Of a DNA stretch of 64,000 nucleotides, positions 55,105-64,000 are shown in pieces. This stretch comes from Epiperipatus broadwayi (lineage: Eukaryota; Onychophora; Udeonychophora; Euonychophora; Peripatidae), in the NCBI GenBank assembly GCA_028023455.1, contig JAQFVV010000042.1:5911922-5975921 (forward strand), read 5' to 3'. The stretch's first letter is position 1. The number at the start of each line of letters is the position of its first letter. The notes beneath the pieces are model-generated. The model was not told where the DNA came from, ran no database searches, and was given only the letters and a program-made list of their open reading frames with translations. Both the position numbers and the translations under genes were made by a program.

Positions 55105-55840
55105 GTATTGATAATAGTAATATTAGCGATTAAGCCAATGCACATGCGCTTTAAAGATAAATTATAAATGAATACTCAATATTTCCAGACACGAGTTATA
55201 GTATTTTAGAAAGAATGGAATGAATCCACCCATTCTTTCGACCCAAACATTTATGTATGAGCAAATCGTGTGTGTGGAAATAAGAGCATGAAGGTGTTAC
55301 ACGGTCACTTTAAATTACATTTGTTATGTTTGAACGAATGACACTTGCAAATCTTTACAATTTATGAACCATCATTCTTTAGTTCTAATTAAATATATAT
55401 AATGAGATATTTTTATATAGCGCTATGTTTTTTATGTAATAGTATTAGCGATTAAGCCAATGCACATGCGCATTAAAGATAAATTATAAATGAATACTCA
55501 ATTTTTCCAGACCCGAGATATAGTATTTTAGAAAGAATGGGGAATGAATCCACCTATTCTTTCGACCCAAATGTTTATGTATGGGCAAATCTAAAGTGAT
55601 TGTGTAACACCTTCACGCTCTTATTTCCACACACTTAAGATTTGCCCATATATAAACATTTGGGTCGAAAGAATGGGTGGATTCATTCCATTTCTAAAAT
55701 ACTATATCTCGTGTCTGGAAAAATTGAGTATTCATTTATAATTTATCTTTAAAGCGCATGTACATTGGCTTAATCGCTAATATTACTATTACATAAAAAA
55801 ACATAGCGCTATATAAAAATATCTCATTATATAAGTGTGT
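55105..55840. repeat. three-armed foldback MITE, AGCGCTATG family
   Basis: Arm 1 (about 55120-55390) and arm 2 (about 55400-55600) are direct (ATTAGCGATTAAGCCAATGC, ACATGCGC, AATGAATACTCAAT). Arm 3 (about 55605-55840) is inverted and ends ATAGCGCTATATAAAAATAT CTCATTAT, the complement of 55398-55425. The layout repeats that of 43369-44175. No ORF. Confidence 0.8.
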
Positions 55841-57442
55841 TGAGCGAAAGTAAATAATTCGGGTTTTTTTAAAAATCAAGTCTTATGTGTATTATAGTTG
55901 AGTATTAACACAAACATGATTACGTTAACCAAATTATTTTTTTAGTTATGTTGTATTCGATAAAAATAGTGTTCAAAATTAAAGATGGCTTTTTTATTAT
56001 TATTATTATTGGTATTGTGTAATGATTGTAAAAATGCATTAATTCATATAATGAAAAAAAGATTTGTTTACTGTGTAACATTTTATGTCTACAAAATTTG
56101 TCTAATTATTTAATTAGAATGTTTTTATCAGGTACAAAAACAGCCTATTAGCTTTGAATGATGTTGGAATTAAAGTTAACAGATTTCAAAATAAATTGTA
56201 TCAGATTTTTTTAAATATAAAGATTATTTTTGAACTGTATGATTACTTCTAGTTTTGATTGTCTTTTCAAGAGTGAACAATTTCTTTTTAATAGATTGAT
56301 CTGTTAATCATTCATTAATTAATAATGCAATCTGTAATTTCAAGATATTTAAAAATTATCAATTTTTTTGATATTCACATGGATTTGCATGATACAAAAA
56401 ATAGCAATGTTGCTTTCTTCTATAATCATGGTTCAAAAAAAAAAAAATCCTGCCAACAAAATTTGTTCTAGCAAGATACTGTTTAACTTTAATAACCAAA
56501 AGAATCTCAATGAGTTATTCATGGATGTATACTGGCTATGATAAAAATAATCTTTCTGTTGGAAAGAAGGCTAATTCAAGTTCTGTTTCTATATTGATGT
56601 TTGTCCAACAACAACTATTTCATTTCAAAAAAGTATAATAATTGATTCAATATTTTCAAGAAACATTACACAGAAAAGCAAATATTATAGCATAAACTAG
56701 CTTTTCTCCAAAGACTAGTTATTAGAAATCAAGGGAAGATAATTGACCCATACTTTTTACTGAAAATAATCATCTGTTAAGAAAGTTTTAGGAAATGAGA
56801 GAACATCTTATTCAAATCATCAGAATATGTTATAAGATAAAATCATTGCTCTTTAAGAAGATAAGTATACTTATGATAGCATTGCAAAGAATTTTTTTAT
56901 AGTGTCTGGTGAGAAAAGGGTAGCTGGAAGAAAAATATTTGTCTTGGAACACATGAATTAGTAATTGCAAATCTGAATATGCCTACATATAAAATAATTT
57001 ATGAAAATAGTCAAAAGAATTAATAACTTGTGACAAAAAGCAGAATACTTTTTAAAAAACTCAGAATTTTGGGAAATTTATGTGAAGATGAAAATAAGTT
57101 TACAGAAGTTTTAGAGTCCAAATAACAAAAAGATCATACAAAAAAGCTTGAATCCATGATTATTCAAGAAAATGTACTATCAGCAAGAGTTGAACCACTT
57201 CAAGGATTTGTATTTTAATAATGAGCATATAACAGCAGAGAAAGCAATAATGGAACAAACAATGTAAATCAAAAGTGATTCATGAAATTTTATTAATTTG
57301 ATTTTAAAAAGTGTTTACTCATGTTCAGCTTAGATATTCCAGATTTTCATGAAATAAATGATAAAAATTTCCAATTGAAAGATTAAAAATTGCTTACATG
57401 AAGCAGAAAAGCAATTAGAAAATGAATAAGGATATGATGAAA
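55841..57442. other. AT-rich DNA, possible decayed coding text
   Basis: Between about 56740 and 57440 composition is A-rich with broken open frames (e.g. SGEKRVAGRKIFVLEHMN). I cannot assign it. It is interrupted by the hAT insertion and may continue at 58944-59230. Confidence 0.3.
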
Positions 57443-57450
57443 GTTTAAAG

Positions 57451-58935
57451 CAGCGTTTCCCAACCTTTTTTGGCTCACGTACCATTTGGTAGTACATCAC
57501 GCTAAATTGTACCACTTCGTAAAAATGATTGTATTTTGTGAAATTTATTGCGAGTGTGTTATTTTATTTGCATTATAAATATTATACGGTGACCATGTTT
57601 TCACATCACAATGAGACAAATTACATTGAAACACGCTTAAACGATTATAAACTCACTGAAAATATAAATTCACTGTAACATATATATATATATGTGTGTG
57701 TGTGTGTTTGTGCAAAGTTTCATATTTATCTACTATTTTGTCATATTTCGTTTACTAATAAATGGTTTTAATAAAAACACAAAATTATAAAAAACCAATT
57801 AATATATTTTATCATAATCAAATATTTTTATAAAATAAATTTAATGAGATCCTTGTGCTTGTTTCGAAAAACATAATTTTTTGAAATTTGGTTCAAAAGA
57901 TGTGAGGTATACCCTTAAGTCTACAGCTGCATTCAATTTGTTTCAATACTTTTTTTTTTTTTTAAATATATGAAGAAAAAGCTCTTTCTCTACTAATTTC
58001 ATACTAGTAAATGGTAATAATAATTTAAGAGCTTTCTCAGAAAGTTGTTCATAATCTTTAATGTTTAACCAAAATTAATTAGATTGTGTCGATAATTCTA
58101 TTAAATTTTCTTTCTCTTTTATTGATAATGATGTAGCTTTTTCTAAATGTTTTTCATAGAAGGGGTTTGAAATCCACTTATCATTTGTGTTTTCGGGTTT
58201 TGCAAAATATTCCATTAAAGACAATTTTAATCCTGTTAAATGTGCTATTATATTTTCTCGTATATCTGGAAACAGACTAACCTTATTTTCAAACAAAAAA
58301 ATATGTAGAGTTTTGAATACTTTCGGTTGATTGTTTTCTATACACTGCTTCCAAAAATCTAATTTCTTAATCATATTTTCAATTTTATCATTAACATTAA
58401 AGATCGTTATCGAGTTGTTCTGAGGTGTCAAATTTAAGTTATTTATTTGCAAAAAAATATCAGTTAAATATGCAATCACCTGAATGAAGCCAACCAAAAT
58501 CATACAATTTCGAAGAAAGATCAAAAGAATTGTCTTCAAAAAAAAAACTGTCCTTCTTGTCTAAATTCGAATAAGCGGGTTATATGGGGATCAATGGATT
58601 TTAATAAACAAAGACGATACAATCACAAACAATAACTTGTCACTTGTAAGCCGCGCGGGGAAGTGAACAAGAGTGCAGCACCATGACAACAGTGGCGGCT
58701 AAATTTAAAAATGCACTCCAAAAAAACGATATCGATTGCTGGATTTTCGATCATCGACTGTACATATTAACAACTTTACTGTATAATATTATTAATTAAA
58801 ATAATTTTTATGAATTATAGGAAAAAACGTTTCTATGATATTTTTATGATTTGATTTTTTTTATGTCTGCCATTATTGATTATTTTTCGCGTACCACCAA
58901 CCAGCAACTCGCGTACCACAGGTTGGGAAACGTTG
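57451..58935 (-). mobile_element. deleted hAT transposon with exact 8-bp target duplication
   Basis: Left end CAGCGTTTCCCAACCTTTTT, right end AGGTTGGGAAACGTTG. GTTTAAAG is repeated directly at 57443-57450 and 58936-58943. At 1485 bp it is too short for an autonomous copy; it keeps the C-terminal part of the transposase on the minus strand. A (TA)n(TG)n tract lies at about 57680-57712. Confidence 0.92.
57841..58553 (-). pseudogene. hAT transposase C-terminal remnant (ZBED5/SCAND3-like)
   Basis: The longest frame (58075-58539, minus) has AYLTDIFLQINNLNLTPQN, then WKQCIENNQPKVF, then FPDIRENIIAHLTGLKLSLM and DKWISNPF. These match the late part of hAT transposases of the ZBED5/SCAND3/GTF2I-repeat type. 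After a stop and deletion the frame resumes with DYEQLSEKALKLLLPFTSMK (the hATC dimerisation region), and after another slip at a T-run it ends RVYLTSFEPNFKKLCFSKQA...SH, stop at 57841-57843. The zinc finger and catalytic N-terminal half are missing. Confidence 0.85.
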
Positions 58936-58943
58936 GTTTAAAG

Positions 58944-59534
58944 CATTAATAGGATAATAGATTATTTAAATAATTATCGCATGCATTATCATAGCAAGAT
59001 TCCTTACAGAAACTTTTACAAAAACAAATTAGTTATAATTGAATTACAAGAAATGAGATTGCAGCTGATAAATTATTTGGAAATATCTAAATTAGAAGGC
59101 AAAAATCAGTCGTATATGGACAAACATATTAGAGAAGTGAATAAAGGTGATAAAGTGATTGGATTACAAAGTAAAAAAATGTTTTGCTATTAACTGAAAG
59201 CAGATTCCTTTAAAGGAATTAAGGAGAGTAAATTCCTAACGTCTATTACGTTTATGTCATTGATATGTTAACACCAAATCATTTTTCACATGGGTGGAAT
59301 GCTCACCAACCTGCATCACCTAGCATGGTGAGTTCACTACTTTTTACCTCGGAGTTTAGAAGTAAGAAACCAGTTTTTTCTCTTAAATGTCTGATAATTC
59401 TTAATTGTTATGTCAATTGCATTTACTTGAAATTAGAATTGGTGTGAATTGCTATATTATAGATTTAGGCTGCCATTTATTCATGTACAAGTGAAGGGTT
59501 TTTATATGAATTGGTATATAAACTCTAATATTTA
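58944..59534. other. unassigned DNA with a 70-codon open frame
   Basis: The frame at 58981-59193 is Lys/Glu-rich (ELQEMRLQLINYLEISKLEG) and might be a coiled-coil-like remnant, possibly the 5' region of the RTE element that follows. Not recognised. Confidence 0.25.
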
Positions 59535-61320
59535 AATAGGACATTGTTGGACTTCATGAAGTTTGAAGAAAAGATAAAAAAAAATAATTGATTTAAAAGT
59601 GGATGTACTTTACTATAAATTAGGCTTTGACAATAGTTGCAGGAATGATTGGGATTCATTATAATAGATGGAAGAAGTAACATTATGGACATTGATGGTA
59701 TGCCAGAAATAAGATTAAGAATGAATATACCATATGCAGATAATTCAGATTTATGTCTGACAAGTTCTCATTACGATGGAGTAGAAGATTTTTATATATC
59801 TATTGAATGCTTTTTATCAAATCATATACTATTTTAAAATTGTCATAGATTTAAATGCTAAAATTGGAAAAGCTGTGGGCAAATTAGCATATGAACTTAC
59901 ATTATAGACAACAAATTTGTAAAATATTCAAGGGAGGAGGGCAATTTTTTTTAATAATTTTTAGGAGAAAAATCCTAAGAAAAAAGAGATATCCAAACGT
60001 AGAGCAGAATTAGATTATATTTTGATTAACAAAAAAATTAATTTCAAAACTAATGTGCTTTAAAATTTTAACATGATCATTGATTAGTGAGATGCAAAAT
60101 TATAGACAAAAGCTGTTGAGAAAGACAGTATCAGCATTTAATATCTTTAATCTTCATATACTTTAATGAATTTAGCTAGGATTTTATAAATTATAGACCT
60201 TGAAGATTGCTCCGATTTGAATTAGATCAATAAACAACAAAAAATCAATTCATAAACAAAAATTCCCAATAGACGCTAATATATGGAGGGGGGTATGGAA
60301 ATATTTTTTAATGACCCATTCAGAATAACGAATTATTTTAAATCGATATGGAAAAAAGAGTTAATAATGACAAAATATTTGAGAAATGGCAAGGAATGTT
60401 ATAGATTAGAATAAAAGTCTGGAAAATGTAAATTATCACCTTAATAAAATATATATTAAAAGGAAATGAAATGTAAGAATTTTATAAATTTTCAGTAATA
60501 TAGCACAAGAAAAAATTACTGATAATTTTGACATCCTTTGAAAGTCCAAATATTTTAAATGAAAGGAATTGTGCATCTTCAAATAGAAAAATTCCAGGAA
60601 ATAATGTAATCATATTCTAAAAGCAGCAATGAAGAAATAGAAAAATTGTTGGTAAAGCTATATGCCAAAATTGTTTATTATCTTCGCAATAGTCTAATTG
60701 ATATTTAAGAAAAGTGAGACTATTAGAAATTTCAGATCAGTTCTACATAAGTTTTTATTAAAATCATTATAGGTAATCTATAGAAAAGATTGGCTTACAG
60801 TTAACCAAATAAACTGGATTTAAAATATGCCATAATACAATTGACAAGACTCTAGCAAGTATTAAGAGTAGTTATAGAAAAGACCAATGAATATGAGTCA
60901 CTATTTTGCATTGTAATTTGTATATTTAGGTATTTGATTCTATAACTATTCTTCAGTATTTAAAATTTTGGAAAATTAAAGTGCAGACTTGTAATCAAAA
61001 TGCAAAAATGATTAAACTTTATGGTGGCACTAAAAAAAATATTGATGAGGATGTGCAATAGTATCATTCTATTCAAAAATTACAATGATTATTCAAATTT
61101 TATAAATTTTGCATATTAAAATGGTCCAAGATCTATCAGATGAATGTGTGATAAAGATAAATCTTTAAGAGGCTAATTTTGTATTTGATGTAGCTTTAAA
61201 AAAGGAGAAAATCTGTTTCAAATTTTGTTATTATACAGACTGTTCACATAATTTCCATCTTAGACAAACTGGACTAAAAATTTCTTTATGAAAAATTTGA
61301 TTTCATCTAGCTCGATTGGA
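59535..61320 (+). pseudogene. RTE-type LINE, endonuclease and RT remnant
   Basis: Decayed text in several frames follows the RTE order. Endonuclease: DIVGLHEV (compare WDIVGLCEVRR), LGFDNSCRND, GFIIIDGRSNIMDIDG, LTSSHYDGVEDFYISIE, then KIVIDLNAKIGK (GDFNAKIG motif; the G-D-F is altered) and RRAELDYILINKK (DYIL motif near 60000-60050). RT: an APGPDN-like KIPGNNVII near 60590, TGFK..HNTIDKTLASIKS near 60815-60865 (compare GFR-GYSTIDH) and KTNEYESLFCI. No intact frame. It runs up to the repeat block at 61.6 kb. Confidence 0.7.
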
Positions 61321-61605
61321 AAAATTCAATCTTCTGTATGATATCGTTGCTATGATCTAATATAATCCAATAAATGGGTGTGTTCTTTTATTTCCATTTA
61401 GATTTAATTTGAAGAAAAAATATTCCTATTTTACTAGGAAATTGCTTTTAATTTAAAAAAAAAAAAAATCTTAGAATTTGCATTTAAAATTTGTGTCTTA
61501 TTTGAATGTGTCAGTAACAATCAGCTGTTAAGAAACAAAAATTTTGGTCTGTAATTGAAAAAGTTAAAACAAATTTGTGTGTTTCCCCCCCCCCCCATAT
61601 GTCAA
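61321..61605. other. AT-rich DNA
   Basis: Nothing recognised apart from an A-run and, at 61583-61596, a C-run next to the tRNA-like element. Confidence 0.4.
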
Positions 61606-61693
61606 AGCATCGGCTGGGATGCGAACCTGCGACAACTGTCTGCAAACAACTGCTTGCTTGTAAGGCGGCTGCGCTGACCTCTCAGTTAACGCT
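61606..61693 (-). ncRNA. 88-nt tRNA-like element, second copy
   Basis: Minus strand: AGCGTTAACTGAGAGGTCAG (box A region), CCGCCTTACAAGCAAGCAG, then CGCAGGTTCGCATCCC (box B) and CCGATGCT. Same length and landmarks as 8525-8612, also followed by TGACATATGG and a homopolymer (here G/C-run). Best read as a tRNA-derived SINE; not a functional tRNA. Confidence 0.6.
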
Positions 61694-61939
61694 CGACTTG
61701 TTGATTAAATTTTTTTAATAAATTGCAACTTTCCATCAACATTTATTCAGAATTGAAAAGTTTTTTTTTTGTATAAAGGTCAGTTTATATATTTATGTCT
61801 GGCTGAAATGCACAGGCTTATATATACCTGTGTCTATATATGTAATAGACAGGGTATGAGCACAGACTTTCACATGACCCACCACTCTCCACACTATCTC
61901 ATAACACTGATACACCTGAACACACATGTTGAAAAGATA

Positions 61940-62000
61940 AATAATCCCCAATTTACATATTTCATGCTAAACCAGCAATCATCAGTTGGTCCAGATTACC
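61940..62000 (-). ncRNA. hammerhead-like ribozyme, family 3, copy b
   Basis: Minus strand, 61 nt: GGUAAUC, UGG, ACCAA, CUGAUGA, U-UGCU-GGUUU-AGCA-U, GAA, AUAUGUAA, A, UUGG, GGAUUAUU. Core boxes intact; helix III (AUAUGUAA) is weaker than in copies c and d. Confidence 0.65.
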
Positions 62001-62567
62001 ATCTCTACACATATATGCTACAAATGATCAGATATATATTAAGATAGCAAATCCTACTTTAATGGACAGGCTTCAATCTACTCCAACTCTTCAACCGTCC
62101 ATCCAATTGAAAATCTGATGATGGAATGCTCAAAGGCCACCCTGAGGCTGAGATTATTGTCACACCCATGTTGACCTAGGGTCAATCTGACCCCTCGTGT
62201 ACAGGACATAATCCATTAAATACATATACAAGGGATAGGCAGACATCTCTAATATGTAATAGCTGAAATGCACAGGCTTATATATAACTGTGTCTATTGC
62301 ATATTAGAGATGTCTGCCTATCCCTTATATATATGTATTTAATGGATTATGTCCTGTACGTGAGGGGTCAGATTGACCTTAGGTCAACATGGGTGTGACA
62401 ATAATCTCGGCCTCAGGGTGGCCTTTGAGTGTTCCATCATCAGATTTTCAATTGGATGGACGATTCAAGAGTTGGAGTGTGGAGTAGATTGAAGCCTGTC
62501 CATTAAAGTAGGAGGATTTGCTATCTTAATATATATCTGAGCATTTGTAGCATATATGTGTAGAGAT

Positions 62568-62628
62568 GGTAATCTGGACCAACTGATGATTGCTGGTTTA
62601 GCATGAAATACGTATATTGGTGATTATT
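62568..62628 (+). ncRNA. hammerhead-like ribozyme, family 3, copy c
   Basis: Plus strand, 61 nt: GGUAAUC, UGG, ACCAA, CUGAUGA, U-UGCU-GGUUU-AGCA-U, GAA, AUACGUAU, A, UUGGU, GAUUAUU. Helix I inner ACCAA/UUGGU is perfect, outer GGUAAUC/GAUUAUU pairs with wobble, with a UGG bulge between. Helix II UGCU/AGCA follows a U-U mismatch. Helix III AUACGUAU is a perfect palindrome; the predicted cut is after 62616 (triplet AUA, which fits NUH). Confidence 0.75.
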
Positions 62629-63039
62629 TATCTCCTCGACATATGTGTGTTCAGGTGTATCAGTGTATTGAGATAGTGTGGAGAGTGGTGGGTCATGTGA
62701 AAATTTGTGCTCATACCCTGTCTATTACATATATAGACACAGGTATATATAAGCCTGTGCATTTCAGCTATTACATATTAGAGATGTCTGCCCATCCCTT
62801 GTATATGTATTTAATAAATTATGTCCTGTCCGTGAGGGGTCAGATTGACCTTAGGTCAACATGGGTGTAACAGTAATCTTGGCCTCAGGGTGGCCTTTGA
62901 GCATTCCATCATCAGATATTCAATTGGATGTACGGTTGAAGAGTTGGAGTGTGGAGTAGATTGAAGCCTGTCCATTAAAGTAGGAGGATTTGCTATCTTA
63001 ATATATATCTGAGCACTTGTAGCATATATGTGTAGAGAT

Positions 63040-63100
63040 GGTAATCTGAACCAACTGATGATTGCTGGTTTAGCATGAAATACGTATATTGGTGATTATT
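63040..63100 (+). ncRNA. hammerhead-like ribozyme, family 3, copy d
   Basis: Plus strand, 61 nt, identical to copy c in the core and all helices, with UGA for UGG in the helix I bulge. Predicted cut after 63088, so copies c and d together would release a 472-nt RNA (62617-63088). Confidence 0.75.
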
Positions 63101-63210
63101 TATCTTTTCGACATATGTGTGTTTAGGCGTATCAGTGTTATGAGATAGTGTGGAGAGTAGTGGGTCATGTGAAAGTCTGTGCTCATACCCTGTCTATTAT
63201 ATTTATGTCT

Positions 63211-64000
63211 TTATAAGTTTATGAAATAATAAAAAACACATTAAAACAAGTTTTTAACGGATTTTTTTTATTAATTGTTTATTGGTTTTAAAATTTGGGA
63301 ACTTCATATATAGATATCTTAATTACATGGATTTTTTAAGGAACAATGATTAGATGTATTATATTTTCAAACTGTCTTATCTTGTCTTTGGAAAAGTAAT
63401 TTGACAAATATATATATCAAATAATATAAATTGTTTGACTAATAAGCATATAAAGTATTGCTTGGATGTTCATAAGTTCTTTCACTGAAAATGATAATGT
63501 TTGAGCCACAATTCACAGATATCAAAGCATCAATATTCACCATTTTATCATTATACCACATTGTGTGACTTATAAAGAAATAATTTTTAAATGAGATTTT
63601 TAATTTGAACGAATTAGTATTTTCAGTGAATCAAATTATACAAATTAAACTTTTTAGTACGTCTTAAATGATCTCCCATAAAACGAATAAAGCCATTGAT
63701 AGAAATAAATTAAAAGCTGCTTCTTGAATATGTATGCCTTAGTAGATTTATTTTTATCCACAGAAAAGATAAAAAAATTATATTTGCAAGATATTTTTTA
63801 GTAATCAAATTAGCATTTTAATTCAGATTAAAATGGTATTCAAGTTCAGACGTGAATTGATCCTCTGTATATTGTTTATCCTTTATTTATTGTAATCAAA
63901 ATATTCTGGAATAAACTACAATATAGTTTGTATACTTATAATTGAATTTCAGCATAATATAATTATAGTAATTTTTACTCATTCTCTCTTCATAATGTTT
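63211..64000. other. AT-rich DNA to the window end
   Basis: No feature recognised. Confidence 0.4.

Larger units (their letters stand above)
61800..63210. repeat. family 3 repeat block: one inverted and two tandem units
   Basis: One minus-strand unit (61802-62262) is followed by two plus-strand units (about 62300-62737 and 62775-63210) in head-to-tail order; equivalent positions in the tandem pair are 472 bp apart. Unit landmarks: AGAGATGTCTGCC, GGGTCAGATTGACC, TTCCATCATCAGAT, TTGGAGTGTGGAGTAGATTG, the hammerhead, and GAGATAGTGTGGAGAG. Linkers share GCTGAAATGCACAGGCTTAT. Open frames at 61769-62047 and 62643-62870 are by-products. Confidence 0.85.

Noticed and set aside
61769-62870. Open frames of 92 and 75 codons in the family 3 block
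   Set aside because: They lie on inverted copies of the same repeat in unrelated frames and show no protein similarity.

Overview
The window is animal nuclear DNA, about three-quarters A+T by eye. It has very long introns, GT/AG splice sites, no operons and dense transposon debris. The only host protein gene I can support is the Grb2 / drk / sem-5 adaptor gene (SH3-SH2-SH3) on the + strand. Four coding exons are visible (23562-23659, 33771-33893, 37126-37291, 46200-46376) and join in frame into 187 codons. The first coding exon, about 26 codons covering the N-terminal half of SH3-1, was not found and must lie outside the window or in a form I missed. The protein reads closest to arthropod Drk (C-terminus [11 protein letters not shown], linker LRDMEPDE). 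I infer an arthropod with a large, repeat-rich genome, perhaps a chelicerate, but this is not proven.

Layout. 1-23561: presumed upstream intron or 5' flank. It holds RTE-type LINE remnants (2690-3417 +, 10790-11470 -, 18361-18990 +), a T-rich foldback transposon (4890-6768), a pogo/Tigger-like MITE (8744-9921), a Penelope-like pair in inverted arrangement (19270-20535), a hAT MITE with a perfect 8-bp target duplication (22166-22541) and several foldback repeats. 23562-46376: the drk exons and their introns, with a HAT-like MITE (32404-33010), an apparent solo LTR (42122-43368) nested in a three-armed foldback, and several GC-richer islands I could not identify. 46377-64000: 3' UTR and downstream DNA with more foldbacks, a deleted hAT transposon carrying a broken transposase (57451-58935), a decayed RTE endonuclease/RT (59535-61320) and a tandem/inverted repeat block (61800-63210).

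The most interesting signal is RNA-level. Three repeat families of different sequence each contain what reads as a type I hammerhead ribozyme. The shared features are a CUGANGA box (or one-base decay), a short helix II, GAAA, a very short self-complementary helix III (ACUAGU, ACCGGU or AUACGUAU), and a helix I with an internal loop. Copies are exactly conserved in length within each family (57, 63 and 61 nt). They often occur as head-to-tail pairs (spacing 99, 381 and 472 nt), which is the layout expected of retrozymes or Penelope-associated hammerheads that release unit-length RNAs. One copy with an intact core (24771-24833) lies in the sense direction inside a drk intron. Some of these repeats, and separate 88-nt elements, also carry tRNA-like box A/B sequences.

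Everything was read by eye. Repeat boundaries are approximate unless a target-site duplication fixes them, and activity of the ribozymes is inference.
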